A stretch of DNA of 64,000 nt from an uncultured Serinicoccus sp. (GCF_947500995.1 NZ_CANMUA010000007.1:226111-290110), one strand, 5' to 3'; numbered from the stretch's first letter, positions 28,414-37,385 are shown. Translations and numbers: made by a program. The notes: generated by a model not told the origin, from the letters alone.

Positions 28414-28419
28414 AGTCTG
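28414..28419 (-). promoter_or_regulatory. -10 box CAGACT of arfB (leaderless)
   Basis: Six bases separate CAGACT from GTG 28407 on the minus strand. Confidence 0.5.
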
Positions 28420-28473
28420 GCCCACGCCACCACCGCACGGGTCAGCCGGAGCCCGCGACGTCGACCGGTGGTC

Positions 28474-29421
28474 TCACCGCAGGTCCGCCTCCAGGTACGG
28501 CAGCAGCTGCCGCACACCGTGCGCGCCGAGCACCACGGTGTAGTGGTTGACGTCGTCGACGGTCACCAGCCGCAGCGTCGGCAGCGCACGCGTCCACCGC
28601 TCCCGGGCCGCGTCCGGGTAGAGCGGCGGCACCTCGTCCATGAGCCCGCGGGGCGCGACGTACCACGTCGCCGGCCACGACGGGAGGCCCTGCAGCGCCG
28701 TCTGGACGGACGCGCCGTCCACGAGCTCGCGGATGTCCTCCTCCAGCGCCGCCGGCCGGGTCGCGGGCGAGAGCTCCGGCTCCTCCCCCACCAGGTCGTA
28801 GTCGACGTAGGCCGTGACGACCTCGTCCTGGTACGGCCCGAGGGCAGGGTGGTCGCTCCAGAACTCCCGGTATGCCGTGCGGCTGGGGAAGGTCCTGCGC
28901 AGCCGGTCCGCGGCCGGCCCCAGCACCGCGGCCGCCACGTCCTGCGGCGCGACGCCCGGCGGCGGGAGCAACGGCATACCCCCGTCGACCAGGTGCAGGC
29001 TGCGCACCAGCCGGGGGTGCAGGTCGGCGAGCACGAGCGCGACGAAGGCCCCCATCGAGTGCCCGACCGCCACCGCCTCGCGCACGCCCAGGTGGTCGAG
29101 GGCGGCGGCCACGTCGTCGGCGTGCCGGGGCATGCCGTAGGGCGCCGGGAGGTCGCGGGAGCGCCCCCGGCCCCGCAGGTCGGGGGCGACCAGACGCACC
29201 CCGGGCAGGGCCCGGGCGAGGGCCGCCCAGGACACGTGGGAGGCGGTGATCCCGTGGATCAGCACCGCGGTGGGCGTCGCCGCACCCGTGGCGCCGACGT
29301 CCTCGGGCTCCCACACACCGACGTGCAGGTCTCCCCCGTCGACCGGCACCGCGACCGCGCGGTAACGGGGGCCGAGGACCGCCGCGACGCTCTCGGGCAG
29401 CTGCTGGGTCGTCGTGCTCAC
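28474..29421 (-). CDS. Alpha/beta hydrolase, last gene of the Liv-type operon
   Basis: A 315-residue alpha/beta hydrolase. The oxyanion motif is LIHGITASHVSW, the nucleophile elbow is VGHSMGAFVAL (serine near residue 130), and the late histidine is in DVNHYTVVLG. It is an esterase or C-C hydrolase by fold; the substrate is not fixed. Its GTG overlaps the stop of the 3-hydroxybutyrate-dehydrogenase-like gene by 4 bases, so it belongs to the same operon and may release the acid that the dehydrogenase or ligase uses. Confidence 0.87.
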   Translation of the reverse strand: MSTTTQQLPESVAAVLGPRYRAVAVPVDGGDLHVGVWEPEDVGATGAATPTAVLIHGITASHVSWAALARALPGVRLVAPDLRGRGRSRDLPAPYGMPRHADDVAAALDHLGVREAVAVGHSMGAFVALVLADLHPRLVRSLHLVDGGMPLLPPPGVAPQDVAAAVLGPAADRLRRTFPSRTAYREFWSDHPALGPYQDEVVTAYVDYDLVGEEPELSPATRPAALEEDIRELVDGASVQTALQGLPSWPATWYVAPRGLMDEVPPLYPDAARERWTRALPTLRLVTVDDVNHYTVVLGAHGVRQLLPYLEADLR

Positions 29422-30152
29422 TGGGCCGTCCACCCCCCGTCCATGGTGTAGGACGTGCCCGTCACCATGCCCGCGTCGTCGGAGACGAGGTAGGCCACCA
29501 GCCCGGCGACCTCCGCCGGTTCGACGAGCCGCTTGACGGCGGACCGGGTCAGCATGACCTTCTCGACCACCTCGTCCTCGGGGATCCCGTGCGTGGCCGC
29601 CTGGTCGGCGATCTGCGCCTCGACCAGGGGCGTGCGCACGTAGCCCGGGTTGACGCAGTTGCTCGTCACCCCGTGCCCGGCCCCCTCCAGGGCGATGACC
29701 TTGGACAACCCCTCGAGCCCGTGCTTGGCCGAGACGTAGGCCGACTTGAAGGCCGAGGCGCGCAGCCCGTGCGCCGAGGAGACGTTGACGACCCTCCCCC
29801 AGCCCCGGGCGTACATCCCCGGGAGCGCGGCCCGCGCCAGCAGGAAGGGCGCCTCGAGCATGAGGCGGTGGATGAGCCGGAAGTCCTCGGGCGCGAGCTC
29901 GTGGACCGGCGCCACCCGCTGCACCCCCGCGTTGTTGACGAGCACGTCGCAGTCGACCGCCGTCGACTCCAGCGTCGCGGTGTCCGACAGGTCCACCGTC
30001 CAGGCGCGGGCGCCGATCTCCTCGGCGAGCGTCCTCGCCCCCCGCTCGTCCCGGTCGGCGACGACGACGTCCAGGCCGTCCGCCGCCAGCCGGCGGGCGA
30101 CCGCGGCACCGATGCCGCTTGCCCCACCGGTCACGATCGCTGTGCGGGTCAT
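29418..30152 (-). CDS. 3-hydroxybutyrate dehydrogenase-like short-chain dehydrogenase
   Basis: Classical SDR of 244 residues. The NAD site is TGGASGIGAAVA, the catalytic serine is in NVSSAHGLRASAFKSAYVSAKHG, and the Tyr-Lys pair is YVSAK. The C-terminal half, VNPGYVRTPLVEAQI...HGIPEDEVVEKVML and the ending TMDGGWTAQ, is the hallmark of D-3-hydroxybutyrate dehydrogenases rather than general SDRs. It would turn 3-hydroxybutyrate into acetoacetate with NAD+. ATGA overlap with the TetR gene upstream and GTGA overlap with the hydrolase downstream. Confidence 0.85.
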   Translation of the reverse strand: MTRTAIVTGGASGIGAAVARRLAADGLDVVVADRDERGARTLAEEIGARAWTVDLSDTATLESTAVDCDVLVNNAGVQRVAPVHELAPEDFRLIHRLMLEAPFLLARAALPGMYARGWGRVVNVSSAHGLRASAFKSAYVSAKHGLEGLSKVIALEGAGHGVTSNCVNPGYVRTPLVEAQIADQAATHGIPEDEVVEKVMLTRSAVKRLVEPAEVAGLVAYLVSDDAGMVTGTSYTMDGGWTAQ

Positions 30153-30784
30153 GTCCGCTCTCCGTCCGTCGTCGGGGTGGGCGCCAGGGCGCCCTCGATG
30201 AGGGCCATCAGCTGCTCGAAGACCGGCTCCGGGATCCGGCCCTCCCGCTCCCAGAGCACCCAGCGCATGCCGATGAGCTCGCCGGCGCCCATGAGCGCCC
30301 AGGCCGCCACCTCCGGGTCCAGGCCCCGGATCTCGCCGCGGCCCATGGCGGCGTCCAGGCCCGCGGCATACCCGGAGCAGATGTCGTCGTAGTGCGTGCG
30401 CATCACCTCGGGCGAGACGAACTCCGCCTGCCGGATGATCCGGTAGAGCGCCGGGTGCTCGGCGGTGAAGGCGAAGAAGGCGCGGAAGCCCTCGCGCTCG
30501 GCCTGCAGCCGGTCCGGCGCCGCCGAGGACGCCGCGCTCATCGCCTGGCGGACCCGCCGGGACAGGTCGCGCACGACCTCGTCGAAGATCTCCTTCTTGC
30601 CGGTGAAGTGGACGTAGAACGTGCCCAGCGCCACCCCGGCCAGCTCGGTGATGCGCACGATGGAGGCGTCCGGGTAGCCGACGGTCGCGAAGACGTCCTC
30701 CGCGGCCTGCAGGAGCCTGGCCCGGGTGCGGGCGCCCCGGGGCGTGCGGGGGGCGGGTCGTGGGGTGGTCTCCTCGAGGCTCAC
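30149..30784 (-). CDS. TetR family regulator inside the operon
   Basis: A 211-residue TetR protein. The HTH is GARTRARLLQAAEDVFATVGYPDASIVRITELAGVALGTFYVHFTGKKEIFDE (in pieces, residues 16-66), followed by a helical ligand domain. It is embedded between the acyl-CoA ligase and the SDR with 4-base overlaps on both sides. It is likely to control the operon through the AACATGAA-N6-TTCATGTT palindrome at its promoter, with an acyl-CoA or the imported acid as the inducer (inference). Confidence 0.9.
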   Translation of the reverse strand: MSLEETTPRPAPRTPRGARTRARLLQAAEDVFATVGYPDASIVRITELAGVALGTFYVHFTGKKEIFDEVVRDLSRRVRQAMSAASSAAPDRLQAEREGFRAFFAFTAEHPALYRIIRQAEFVSPEVMRTHYDDICSGYAAGLDAAMGRGEIRGLDPEVAAWALMGAGELIGMRWVLWEREGRIPEPVFEQLMALIEGALAPTPTTDGERT

Positions 30785-32352
30785 CGGTGCTCCTCCTGCC
30801 GCAGGGCCTGCGCCACGAGGGCGCGCACCGCCCCCTGGTCGGTCTTGCCGATCCCGACGACCGGCAGCTCGGTGACGGCGACGACCCGCTCGGGCACCTT
30901 GAAGGAGGCCAGCAGACCGCGGCAGTGCTCGACGAGGTCGTGCTCGTCGGTCGCGACCCCGGGACGCAGGACGACGGCGGCGACACCGACCTCGCCCCAG
31001 CGCTCGTGCGGGACGCCGACGACCGCCGCGGCCGCGACGGCCGGGTGCCGGCGCAGCGCGGCCTCCACCTCCGCGGGGGCGACGTTCTCCCCGCCGCTGA
31101 TGTAGATGTTGCGCAGCCGGTCCACGATCCGCAGGTAGCCGTCGTCGTCCCGGGTGGCGACGTCGCCGGTCCACAGCCACCCGTCGTGCAGGACCGCCGC
31201 GGTGGCGTCCTCGTCGTGCAGGTAGCCGGAGAACAGGCCCGGCCCGGCCACCAGCAGCTCGCCGGTGCCGGCGCCCACGACGCGCTCCCCCGTGGCCGGG
31301 TCGGCGAGCGCGACCTCGACGTGCGGGTAGGGCACACCGGCCCACCCGGCGCGCTGGGCGGCCTCGTGCGGGGGCAGGCACAGGACGTTGGGCCCGGCCT
31401 CGGTCAGGCCGTAGCCCTGGGTGAGCGCGACCCCGCGGGCGTGGAAGGTGCGCAGCAGCGGGGGCGGCATCGGCGCGCCGCCCACGACGGCGCTGCGCAG
31501 GCTGGAGAGGTCGGCGCCGGCGAAGGCCGGGTGCTCGGCGAGCAGGAGGTAGTGCGTCGGCACCCCCATCATCGTGCTCACGCGGTGCTCGGGGACGAGG
31601 CTGAGCACGCGCCCGGGGTCGAAGGTGCGCTCGAGCACGACGGTGGCGCCGGTCCACCAGGCGAGCAGCGGCTGGATGTTCCACCCCCCGGCGTGGAACT
31701 GCGGCAGCACCGAGAGCACGACGTCGCGCTCGGTGAGCTCCAGCGTCCGGGACAGCGACAGGTTGGTCCACCAGCAGGTGCGGTGGGACAGGACGGCGGC
31801 CTTGGGCTCGCTGGAGCTGCCCGAGGTGAAGACGACGAGCAGCGCGTCCTCGTCCTGCACCGGCTCCACCGGTGCGGGCGGGCGTCGGGTGAGCGCGTCC
31901 AGCACCCCCGGGCGCCCCAGCTCGGTGAGGTATGCCGTCGGCACCGGCGCCAGCAGCAGCGCGCCCAGCTCGCGGGTCAGGGCTCCGGTCTCCTCCTCGG
32001 CGACGAGCAGGACCGGGTCGAGCAGGCGCACCTGACGGGCTAGCTCGACCGGGGCCAGCCGCCAGGACAGCGGGGCGAGCGCGGCGCCGACCCGGGCGCA
32101 GGCGAAGAGGAGCACCACGTGGTCCGCGCTGTTGCCGACGAGGGTGGCCACCCGCACACCCCGTCCGATGCCGGCTCCGCGCAGGAGGGCGGCGAGCCGC
32201 TCCACCCGGTGCTCGAGCTCGCCGTAGCTCAGCGCCACCCCGCGGTCGACCACGGCCGGGTGGGCCGGCGCGATGCGGGCCCGGTCGGAGGGCCACCGGC
32301 CCAGGGTGTGCTGCCCGTCGACGGGTCCACCGCCGGGCGTCCAGGTGCTCAT
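30781..32352 (-). CDS. AMP-dependent acyl-CoA synthetase/ligase
   Basis: ANL-family enzyme of 523 residues. The P-loop is VVFTSGSSSEPKAAVLSHR (about residues 170-188), the A5 motif is QGYGLTEAGPNVL, the A7 motif is GDVATRDDDGYLRIVDRLRNIYISGGENVAPAEVE, and the C-terminal lysine is in GKTDQGAVR. It should activate a carboxylic acid to its CoA ester. The length fits medium- or branched-chain acyl or aromatic acid ligases, not acetoacetyl-CoA synthetase (about 650). It overlaps the TetR gene (GTGA) and the LivM-like gene. Confidence 0.9.
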   Translation of the reverse strand: MSTWTPGGGPVDGQHTLGRWPSDRARIAPAHPAVVDRGVALSYGELEHRVERLAALLRGAGIGRGVRVATLVGNSADHVVLLFACARVGAALAPLSWRLAPVELARQVRLLDPVLLVAEEETGALTRELGALLLAPVPTAYLTELGRPGVLDALTRRPPAPVEPVQDEDALLVVFTSGSSSEPKAAVLSHRTCWWTNLSLSRTLELTERDVVLSVLPQFHAGGWNIQPLLAWWTGATVVLERTFDPGRVLSLVPEHRVSTMMGVPTHYLLLAEHPAFAGADLSSLRSAVVGGAPMPPPLLRTFHARGVALTQGYGLTEAGPNVLCLPPHEAAQRAGWAGVPYPHVEVALADPATGERVVGAGTGELLVAGPGLFSGYLHDEDATAAVLHDGWLWTGDVATRDDDGYLRIVDRLRNIYISGGENVAPAEVEAALRRHPAVAAAAVVGVPHERWGEVGVAAVVLRPGVATDEHDLVEHCRGLLASFKVPERVVAVTELPVVGIGKTDQGAVRALVAQALRQEEHR

Positions 32353-33503
32353 CGTCGGGCACCGCCCGTCGTCGCCGCCTGCTGCTCGTCGTCCACGTCC
32401 TCCAGCCTGTCAGCACCGGCGGGTGGTCCGCCACGCCCGCGCCACCGGCGCACCCGGGCGACGGTCCCCGCGAGCCCGCCGGGCAGGAACAGGACGACGA
32501 GGACGAAGAGCGTGCCGAGGACGAACATGGGCTCGGAGAGCGGGATCCGCAGCGGCGCGGGCAGGTCGTGCACCCAGGCCGCCTGGGCGAGCACGGTGAG
32601 CCGCTGGTTGAGCAGGACGTAGAGGACCGCCCCCGCCACCGCGCCCCACCGGGACCCCACGCCGCCGATGACGACCATGAGCAGCAGCGAGATGGTGAGC
32701 TCGGCGCTGACGATGTGCGGGACGGCGCCGGAGTTGAGGAGCAGGTGGACCATCCCCATGCCGACGGCGATGACCGAGGCGGCCACGAAGATCGCGAGCT
32801 TGACGAGGAAGGGCCGCATCCCGAGCACGCGCACCCGCAGCTCGTTCTCGCGCACGGCCGCCGCGACGTGCCCGGCCCGGCTGCCCTGCACCCAGGAGAC
32901 GAGCAGGAAGGCGAGCACGAGGGCGGCGAGGGCGAGCCAGTAGAGGTTGCGCGTGTCGGCGACGCCGACCAGCGCGTCCGGCACCTGCTCGGTCGGCAGC
33001 CGCAGCCCCTCCTCCCCGCCGGTGACCCGGCCGGGGTCGCGGCGGACGAGCACCGACCCGGCCTGGGCGAAGGCCAGGGTGACCATCGCGAAGGGGATGC
33101 CGGTCACCCGCAGGCTGACGGCGCCGAGGAGGAGGGAGATGACGACGCCGGCCACCAGGACGACGAGCACCGACGGCACGAGGCCCAGCTCCAGCTCGGA
33201 CATGACGATGCCGAGCAGGTAGGCCCCCAGCCCGAAGTAGAGCGCGTGGCCGAAGGAGAGCAGCCCGGCGACGCCGAGCAGCAGGTGGTAGGACAGCGCC
33301 AGCGCCGCCATGACCATCGCGAGCGCCAGCAGGTGCAGGGTGCCGGGGGTGTAGGTCGGGCCCGGCAGCACCCCCGGGAGGCGCAGGTCGAGCAGCGGCA
33401 GGCAGGCGAGCAGCAGCACGAGGGCTGGCGGCACGAGCCGGCCGACCCACGCGCGGGCGCCGCCCCGGTATGCCGTCCCGCTCGCGGGTGTCGACGGGCT
33501 CAT
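32349..33503 (-). CDS. Branched-chain amino acid-type ABC permease, LivM
   Basis: Membrane subunit of a HAAT-type importer, 384 residues with about 10 helices. The LivM pattern is seen: LLLGVAGLLSFGHALYFGLGAYLLG, GIPFAMVTLAFAQ and the cytoplasmic ENELRVRVLGMRPFLVKLAIFVAAS stretch that docks the ATPase. The ATG at 33503 overlaps the LivH stop (ATGA), and its own stop overlaps the ligase start. Confidence 0.92.
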   Translation of the reverse strand: MSPSTPASGTAYRGGARAWVGRLVPPALVLLLACLPLLDLRLPGVLPGPTYTPGTLHLLALAMVMAALALSYHLLLGVAGLLSFGHALYFGLGAYLLGIVMSELELGLVPSVLVVLVAGVVISLLLGAVSLRVTGIPFAMVTLAFAQAGSVLVRRDPGRVTGGEEGLRLPTEQVPDALVGVADTRNLYWLALAALVLAFLLVSWVQGSRAGHVAAAVRENELRVRVLGMRPFLVKLAIFVAASVIAVGMGMVHLLLNSGAVPHIVSAELTISLLLMVVIGGVGSRWGAVAGAVLYVLLNQRLTVLAQAAWVHDLPAPLRIPLSEPMFVLGTLFVLVVLFLPGGLAGTVARVRRWRGRGGPPAGADRLEDVDDEQQAATTGGARR

Positions 33504-34375
33504 GCGCGCCTCCCCATCAGTCCGGAGGGCCGGGTCAGGAGCACCACGGCCAGCAGCACGACGACGGCCAGGTCGCCGGTGCCCCAGAGGTAGTAGTTGG
33601 CGAACTGCTGCAGCAGCGCCACCACCACGGAGGCGATCGCCGCGCCGGTGAGGCTCCCGAGCCCGCCGATGACGGTGACGATGAAGGCGAAGATGAGCAG
33701 CGTCTGGCCGAGCAGCGGGGAGACGTAGCCGAAGTAGTGGCTCGCGAGGACACCCCCGAGGCCCGCGGCGATGCCGCCGATGGTGAAGACGAGGGTGAAG
33801 GCGGTGCGGACGTCGATGCCGAGGGCGGTCACCATCGCGCGGTTCTCCACCCCGGCCCGGATGATCATGCCGTAGCGGGTACGCCGGAGGAACAGCACCA
33901 TCCCGAGCAGCACGAGCCCGGCGACGAGGATCGCGACGAACCGGTCGTTGGGCACGTTGGCCCCCAGGACCGAGGTCGTCCGACCCATCCAGGCCGGCCC
34001 GGTGATGAACCTCGGGTCGGTCCCCCAGATCCCGTCGAAGAGGGCGACCGCGGCCAGGCCGAGCCCGACCGTCACCAGCACCTGCTCGATGTGCCGCTCG
34101 TAGAGGCGCTGCACGAGCAGGCGCTCGGTCAGCGCGGCGAAGAGGGCCCCGGCGAGGGCTCCGACCAGCAGGGACGCGGCGAAGCCGGTCCACGTCGTCG
34201 CCCCCAGCCGGGAGGCCACCTCGAAGCCGAGGAAGGCCCCGAGGGAGAGGAAGACGCCATGGGCGAAGTTGAGCACGTGCATGAGGCCGTAGATGAGGGA
34301 GAGCCCGGAGGCGACCAGGAAGTAGATCGCCCCCAGCCCGACCCCCGTGAAGAGCAGCAGGACGACGGTGCTCAT
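33500..34375 (-). CDS. Branched-chain amino acid-type ABC permease, LivH
   Basis: A 291-residue permease with about eight helices. The family opening is GAIYFLVASGLSLIYGLMHVLNFAHGVFLSLGAF (in pieces, residues 15-48). The docking loop ENRAMVTALGIDVRTAFTLVFTIGG is near residue 175. It overlaps the LivF-like gene upstream and the LivM-like gene downstream by 4 bases each. Confidence 0.92.
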   Translation of the reverse strand: MSTVVLLLFTGVGLGAIYFLVASGLSLIYGLMHVLNFAHGVFLSLGAFLGFEVASRLGATTWTGFAASLLVGALAGALFAALTERLLVQRLYERHIEQVLVTVGLGLAAVALFDGIWGTDPRFITGPAWMGRTTSVLGANVPNDRFVAILVAGLVLLGMVLFLRRTRYGMIIRAGVENRAMVTALGIDVRTAFTLVFTIGGIAAGLGGVLASHYFGYVSPLLGQTLLIFAFIVTVIGGLGSLTGAAIASVVVALLQQFANYYLWGTGDLAVVVLLAVVLLTRPSGLMGRRA

Positions 34376-35175
34376 GCCGGTCCCTCCTCGTCGGCGGGCC
34401 GGCGCCCGGCGGCGTCCGGACCGCTGTCGGCGTGGACCCCGAGGAGTCGTTGGGTGAGCTCCTCGTCGGCCAGCAGGTCCGCGGCGGGACCGTGGTGGAC
34501 GCTGCGCCCGTCGGTCAGCACCACGGCGTGATCCGCCAGGTCGCGGACGACCTGCAGGTTCTGTTCCACCAGCAGGATGGGGGCCACCTGCGCGGCTCGG
34601 GCGAGCACCCGGCTCACCTCCTGGACCAGTCGGGGCGCCAGCCCCTTGGTCGGCTCGTCGACGAGCAGGACCCGGTTCTCGTTGAGCAGGGCGCGGGCCA
34701 GGGACACCATCTGCTGCTGCCCGCCGGAGAGCGTCCCGGCGGCCTGGGTGCCCCGCTGCTCCAGCTCGGGGAAGAGGTCGTAGACCAGGTCGTAGCGGTG
34801 CTCGCTGCCGCGCCGCTCGGCCAGGCGCAGGTTCTCGGTCACCGTGAGCCCGGCGAAGACCTCCCGGTCCTCGGGGACGTAGCCGACCCCGCGCCGGACG
34901 ACGAGATGCGTCGGCAGGTCCACGAGGTCGGTGCCGTCGAGCTCGACGGTGCCGGAGCGTCCGACGAGGCCGAGGACCGCCTTGATGGTGGAGGTCTTGC
35001 CGACCCCGTTGCGGCCCAGCAGCGCGGTGACGCCGACCGGGGCGACATCCAGGTCGACGTGCTCGACCACCTGCTGGCCGGCCACGTGCGCCCGCAGGTC
35101 ACGGACCCGCAGGACCGGGTCGGCCGTGGGCGGGGTGGCGGCCCGCGGGTCGGCGCTCGGCGCCGTGCTCGTCAT
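34372..35175 (-). CDS. ABC transporter ATP-binding protein, LivF type
   Basis: A 267-residue ATPase. Walker A is GRNGVGKTS (near residue 55), the signature is LSGGQQQMVSLARAL, and Walker B is VLLVDEPTKGLAP, the LivF form. The N terminus has an extra about 20 residues and the C terminus an acidic tail. The ATG at 35175 overlaps the LivG-like stop (ATGA). Confidence 0.92.
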   Translation of the reverse strand: MTSTAPSADPRAATPPTADPVLRVRDLRAHVAGQQVVEHVDLDVAPVGVTALLGRNGVGKTSTIKAVLGLVGRSGTVELDGTDLVDLPTHLVVRRGVGYVPEDREVFAGLTVTENLRLAERRGSEHRYDLVYDLFPELEQRGTQAAGTLSGGQQQMVSLARALLNENRVLLVDEPTKGLAPRLVQEVSRVLARAAQVAPILLVEQNLQVVRDLADHAVVLTDGRSVHHGPAADLLADEELTQRLLGVHADSGPDAAGRRPADEEGPA

Positions 35176-35993
35176 ACCGACTCCCCGAGGTAGGCGCTCT
35201 GCACGGTCGGGTCGCCCATGACCGCCTCCGGCGTGTCGAGGGCCAGGAGGTGGCCGAAGTGGAGGACGGCGACCCGTTCGACCAGGCCCAGCAGCACCTC
35301 CATGTGGTGCTCGACCATGAGCACGGTGCAGCCGTGGTCGCGGTGCAGCCCCCGGATCACCTCGGTGAGACCGGGCACGTCGCCGGAGGCCACGCCCGCC
35401 ATGGGCTCGTCGAGCAGGACCACCTGCGGGTCCGTCGCCAGCAGCATGGCGATCTCGAGCTTGCGCTTGTCGCCGTGCGGCAGGTCCGCGGCGCGGTGGC
35501 CGGCGCGGTGCGCCAGCCCCACCTCCTCCAGGAGCTCGCCGGCCCGCCGGGACGCGGGGTCCCCGGGCCGGGGCCGGCGGAAGAGCGAGAGCGCGCGGCC
35601 CCGGGTCACCTGGGCGGCGAGGCGGGCGTTCTCGTGCACGGTGAGACCGGGGAAGAGCGAGGAGGTCTGGAAGGTACGGCCCAGACCGGCCACCGCCCGC
35701 CGGGTGATGCTCGTGCGGGTCACGTCCCGCCCGGCGAGCAGCACCTGGCCGGACGTCGGCTGGTGCACGCCGGACACGAGGTTGAACAGCGTCGTCTTGC
35801 CCGCGCCGTTGGGCCCGATGACGCCCACGATCTGCCCCGTGGGGACGGCGAAGCTGATGTCCTCGAGGATCTGCGCGCCACCGATGCGCAGCGACAGGTC
35901 CCGGACCTCCAGGGCGGGGGCGGCGTCGGCGTCGCCGCCGCCGTCGCCGTCCCCGGCCCCCGGCGCCGGACCCGGTCGGGCGGGTGCGCTCAC
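35172..35993 (-). CDS. ABC transporter ATP-binding protein, LivG type
   Basis: A 273-residue ATPase with an Ala/Gly/Asp-rich N-terminal tail. Walker A is GPNGAGKTT, followed by the LivG-specific GLGRTFQTSSLFPGLTVHEN. The signature is degenerate: LPHGDKRKLEIAMLL in place of LSxGxQ, as is known for LivG proteins. Walker B is VVLLDEPMAGV. The GTG at 35993 overlaps the stop of the binding-protein gene by 4 bases. Confidence 0.92.
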   Translation of the reverse strand: MSAPARPGPAPGAGDGDGGGDADAAPALEVRDLSLRIGGAQILEDISFAVPTGQIVGVIGPNGAGKTTLFNLVSGVHQPTSGQVLLAGRDVTRTSITRRAVAGLGRTFQTSSLFPGLTVHENARLAAQVTRGRALSLFRRPRPGDPASRRAGELLEEVGLAHRAGHRAADLPHGDKRKLEIAMLLATDPQVVLLDEPMAGVASGDVPGLTEVIRGLHRDHGCTVLMVEHHMEVLLGLVERVAVLHFGHLLALDTPEAVMGDPTVQSAYLGESV

Positions 35994-37204
35994 TCGCCCG
36001 AGGCCTCCGGCGGCGCCACCTCGTCGGCGGGGACGGTGTCGATGACCTCGGGCACCCACGCGTCCCCGTCCTGCACCAGGCGGGCGGTGAACATGTCCTG
36101 GACCAGCGCGTGGTCGCCCTCGCGGATGGTCGTGGTGCCCTTCGGGCCCTCGAACTCCCAGCCCGCGAGCGCGTCGACCATCGCCTGGACGTCGTCACCG
36201 CCCTCGGCCACGGCGTGCACGATCATCTGTCCGGCGACGAAGCCGTCCACGGTGAACAGGTCGGGGGTGCCACCGGCCTCGGTCACCGAGTCCACGAGGG
36301 CCTGGTTGACCTCGTTGTCGGTCGCGGACGGGAAGTAGTGGGACAGGAAGGAGATCTGCTCGCCCGCGTCGCCGTAGGCGGCGAAGGTGGCCGAGTCGGC
36401 CAGGCCGGTGACGACCGGGGCCGCCTCGAAGACGTCCTGCTGGGACAGCGACTGCCACATGTTGCCCGCCGTCGCGCCCGCCCAGGCCACGAAGATGAGG
36501 TCGGGGTCCGCGTCGACGACCTGTCGGGCGAAGCCGGTGAACTCGGTCGCGTCCTCGGGGACCAGGACGCTCTCCACCTGGGCTCCCTCGGCACCGAGCA
36601 CGGCCTCCACCGCCGCCAGGTTGCCCTGGCCGAAGGCGTTGTCCTGGGCCAGGACGACGACGGTGCCGGACTCGTCGTCGAGCATCGCGCCCGCGGTCGC
36701 GACGTCCTGGAAGCTCTGGCGGCCCGAGCGGAAGGTGAACTCGTTGACCCCCGTGATGGCGTCCGTCGCCGCGGGGCCGGAGATGTAGAGGACCTCGTTC
36801 TGGGCGGCCTGCTCGGCCATCGCCGTCGCGATGCCCGAGACGACGGTCCCCCCGAGGATGCGGTAGTCCTGGCCGATGAGGTCCTTGGCGGCGGCCACGG
36901 CGGTGTCGGGGTTGCCCGCGTCGTCGCGGTACTCCACCTCGATCGTGGTGCCGTCGACCTCGCCGGTGCCGTCGGTGGCGTAGTCGATCCCGGCCTCGAG
37001 ACCCTGGCGGTACTGCTCGCCGTAGGCCGCCAGCGGTCCGGTCTCGGAGTAGATGATGCCGACCGCGGCGGTCCCTCCCGACGACTCCTCGCCGCCACCG
37101 GCCGTGTCGCCCCCGTCACCCCCCTCCGAGCTCGAGGGCGCGCACCCGGCCACGGCGAGGACGGCGGTCGCGGACATGAGGGCGATCAGGGGACGAGCGG
37201 ACAC
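35990..37204 (-). CDS. Branched-chain amino acid-type substrate-binding lipoprotein (LivK-like)
   Basis: First gene of the operon, 404 residues. The lipobox LAVAGC gives a lipoprotein, followed by a Ser/Gly-rich linker. The Peripla_BP_6 domain starts AVGIIYSETGPLAAYGEQYRQGLEAGIDYA. In this family such proteins bind amino acids but often aromatic or aliphatic carboxylates and amides. The GTG at 37204 is chosen because AAGGAG lies 8 bases before it. The GTG at 37213 overlaps that site. Confidence 0.9.
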   Translation of the reverse strand: MSARPLIALMSATAVLAVAGCAPSSSEGGDGGDTAGGGEESSGGTAAVGIIYSETGPLAAYGEQYRQGLEAGIDYATDGTGEVDGTTIEVEYRDDAGNPDTAVAAAKDLIGQDYRILGGTVVSGIATAMAEQAAQNEVLYISGPAATDAITGVNEFTFRSGRQSFQDVATAGAMLDDESGTVVVLAQDNAFGQGNLAAVEAVLGAEGAQVESVLVPEDATEFTGFARQVVDADPDLIFVAWAGATAGNMWQSLSQQDVFEAAPVVTGLADSATFAAYGDAGEQISFLSHYFPSATDNEVNQALVDSVTEAGGTPDLFTVDGFVAGQMIVHAVAEGGDDVQAMVDALAGWEFEGPKGTTTIREGDHALVQDMFTARLVQDGDAWVPEVIDTVPADEVAPPEASGE

Positions 37205-37228
37205 CTCGGACACTCCTTCGTGCGGGCT

Positions 37229-37258
37229 AACATGAAAGGTGATTCATGTTTCGCTCAA
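37229..37258 (-). promoter_or_regulatory. Liv-type operon promoter with a 22-bp operator palindrome
   Basis: Minus strand: -35 TTGAGC (37258-37253), an 18-base spacer, and -10 CATGTT (37234-37229). The perfect inverted repeat AACATGAA (37229-37236), N6, TTCATGTT (37243-37250) fills the spacer and the -10 box. The size and position fit a TetR operator. The predicted transcript start is about 18 bases before the binding-protein GTG. Confidence 0.65.
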
Positions 37259-37379
37259 GGTATGCGGCCCGCCTCCCGTTGTCAACGAGGGCGGTCGGGC
37301 CCAGCGCCGGCGTGGCGCCCGCGACCGGGTCCCACCCGCGTGCCGCGGGTCGACCGGCAGGTCTGTCGGCGCCCCGTGC

Positions 37380-37385
37380 GACGGT
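37380..37385 (+). promoter_or_regulatory. -10-like box GACGGT of rmuC (leaderless)
   Basis: GACGGT, 6 bases, then ATG 37392. It has the A and T that matter most in TANNNT, but a G at position 1. Confidence 0.45.

Noticed and set aside
29418..31337. Single long protein joining SDR, TetR and ligase segments
   Set aside because: The open frame mixes frames of separate genes; each gene has its own start with a 4-base overlap and intact motifs.
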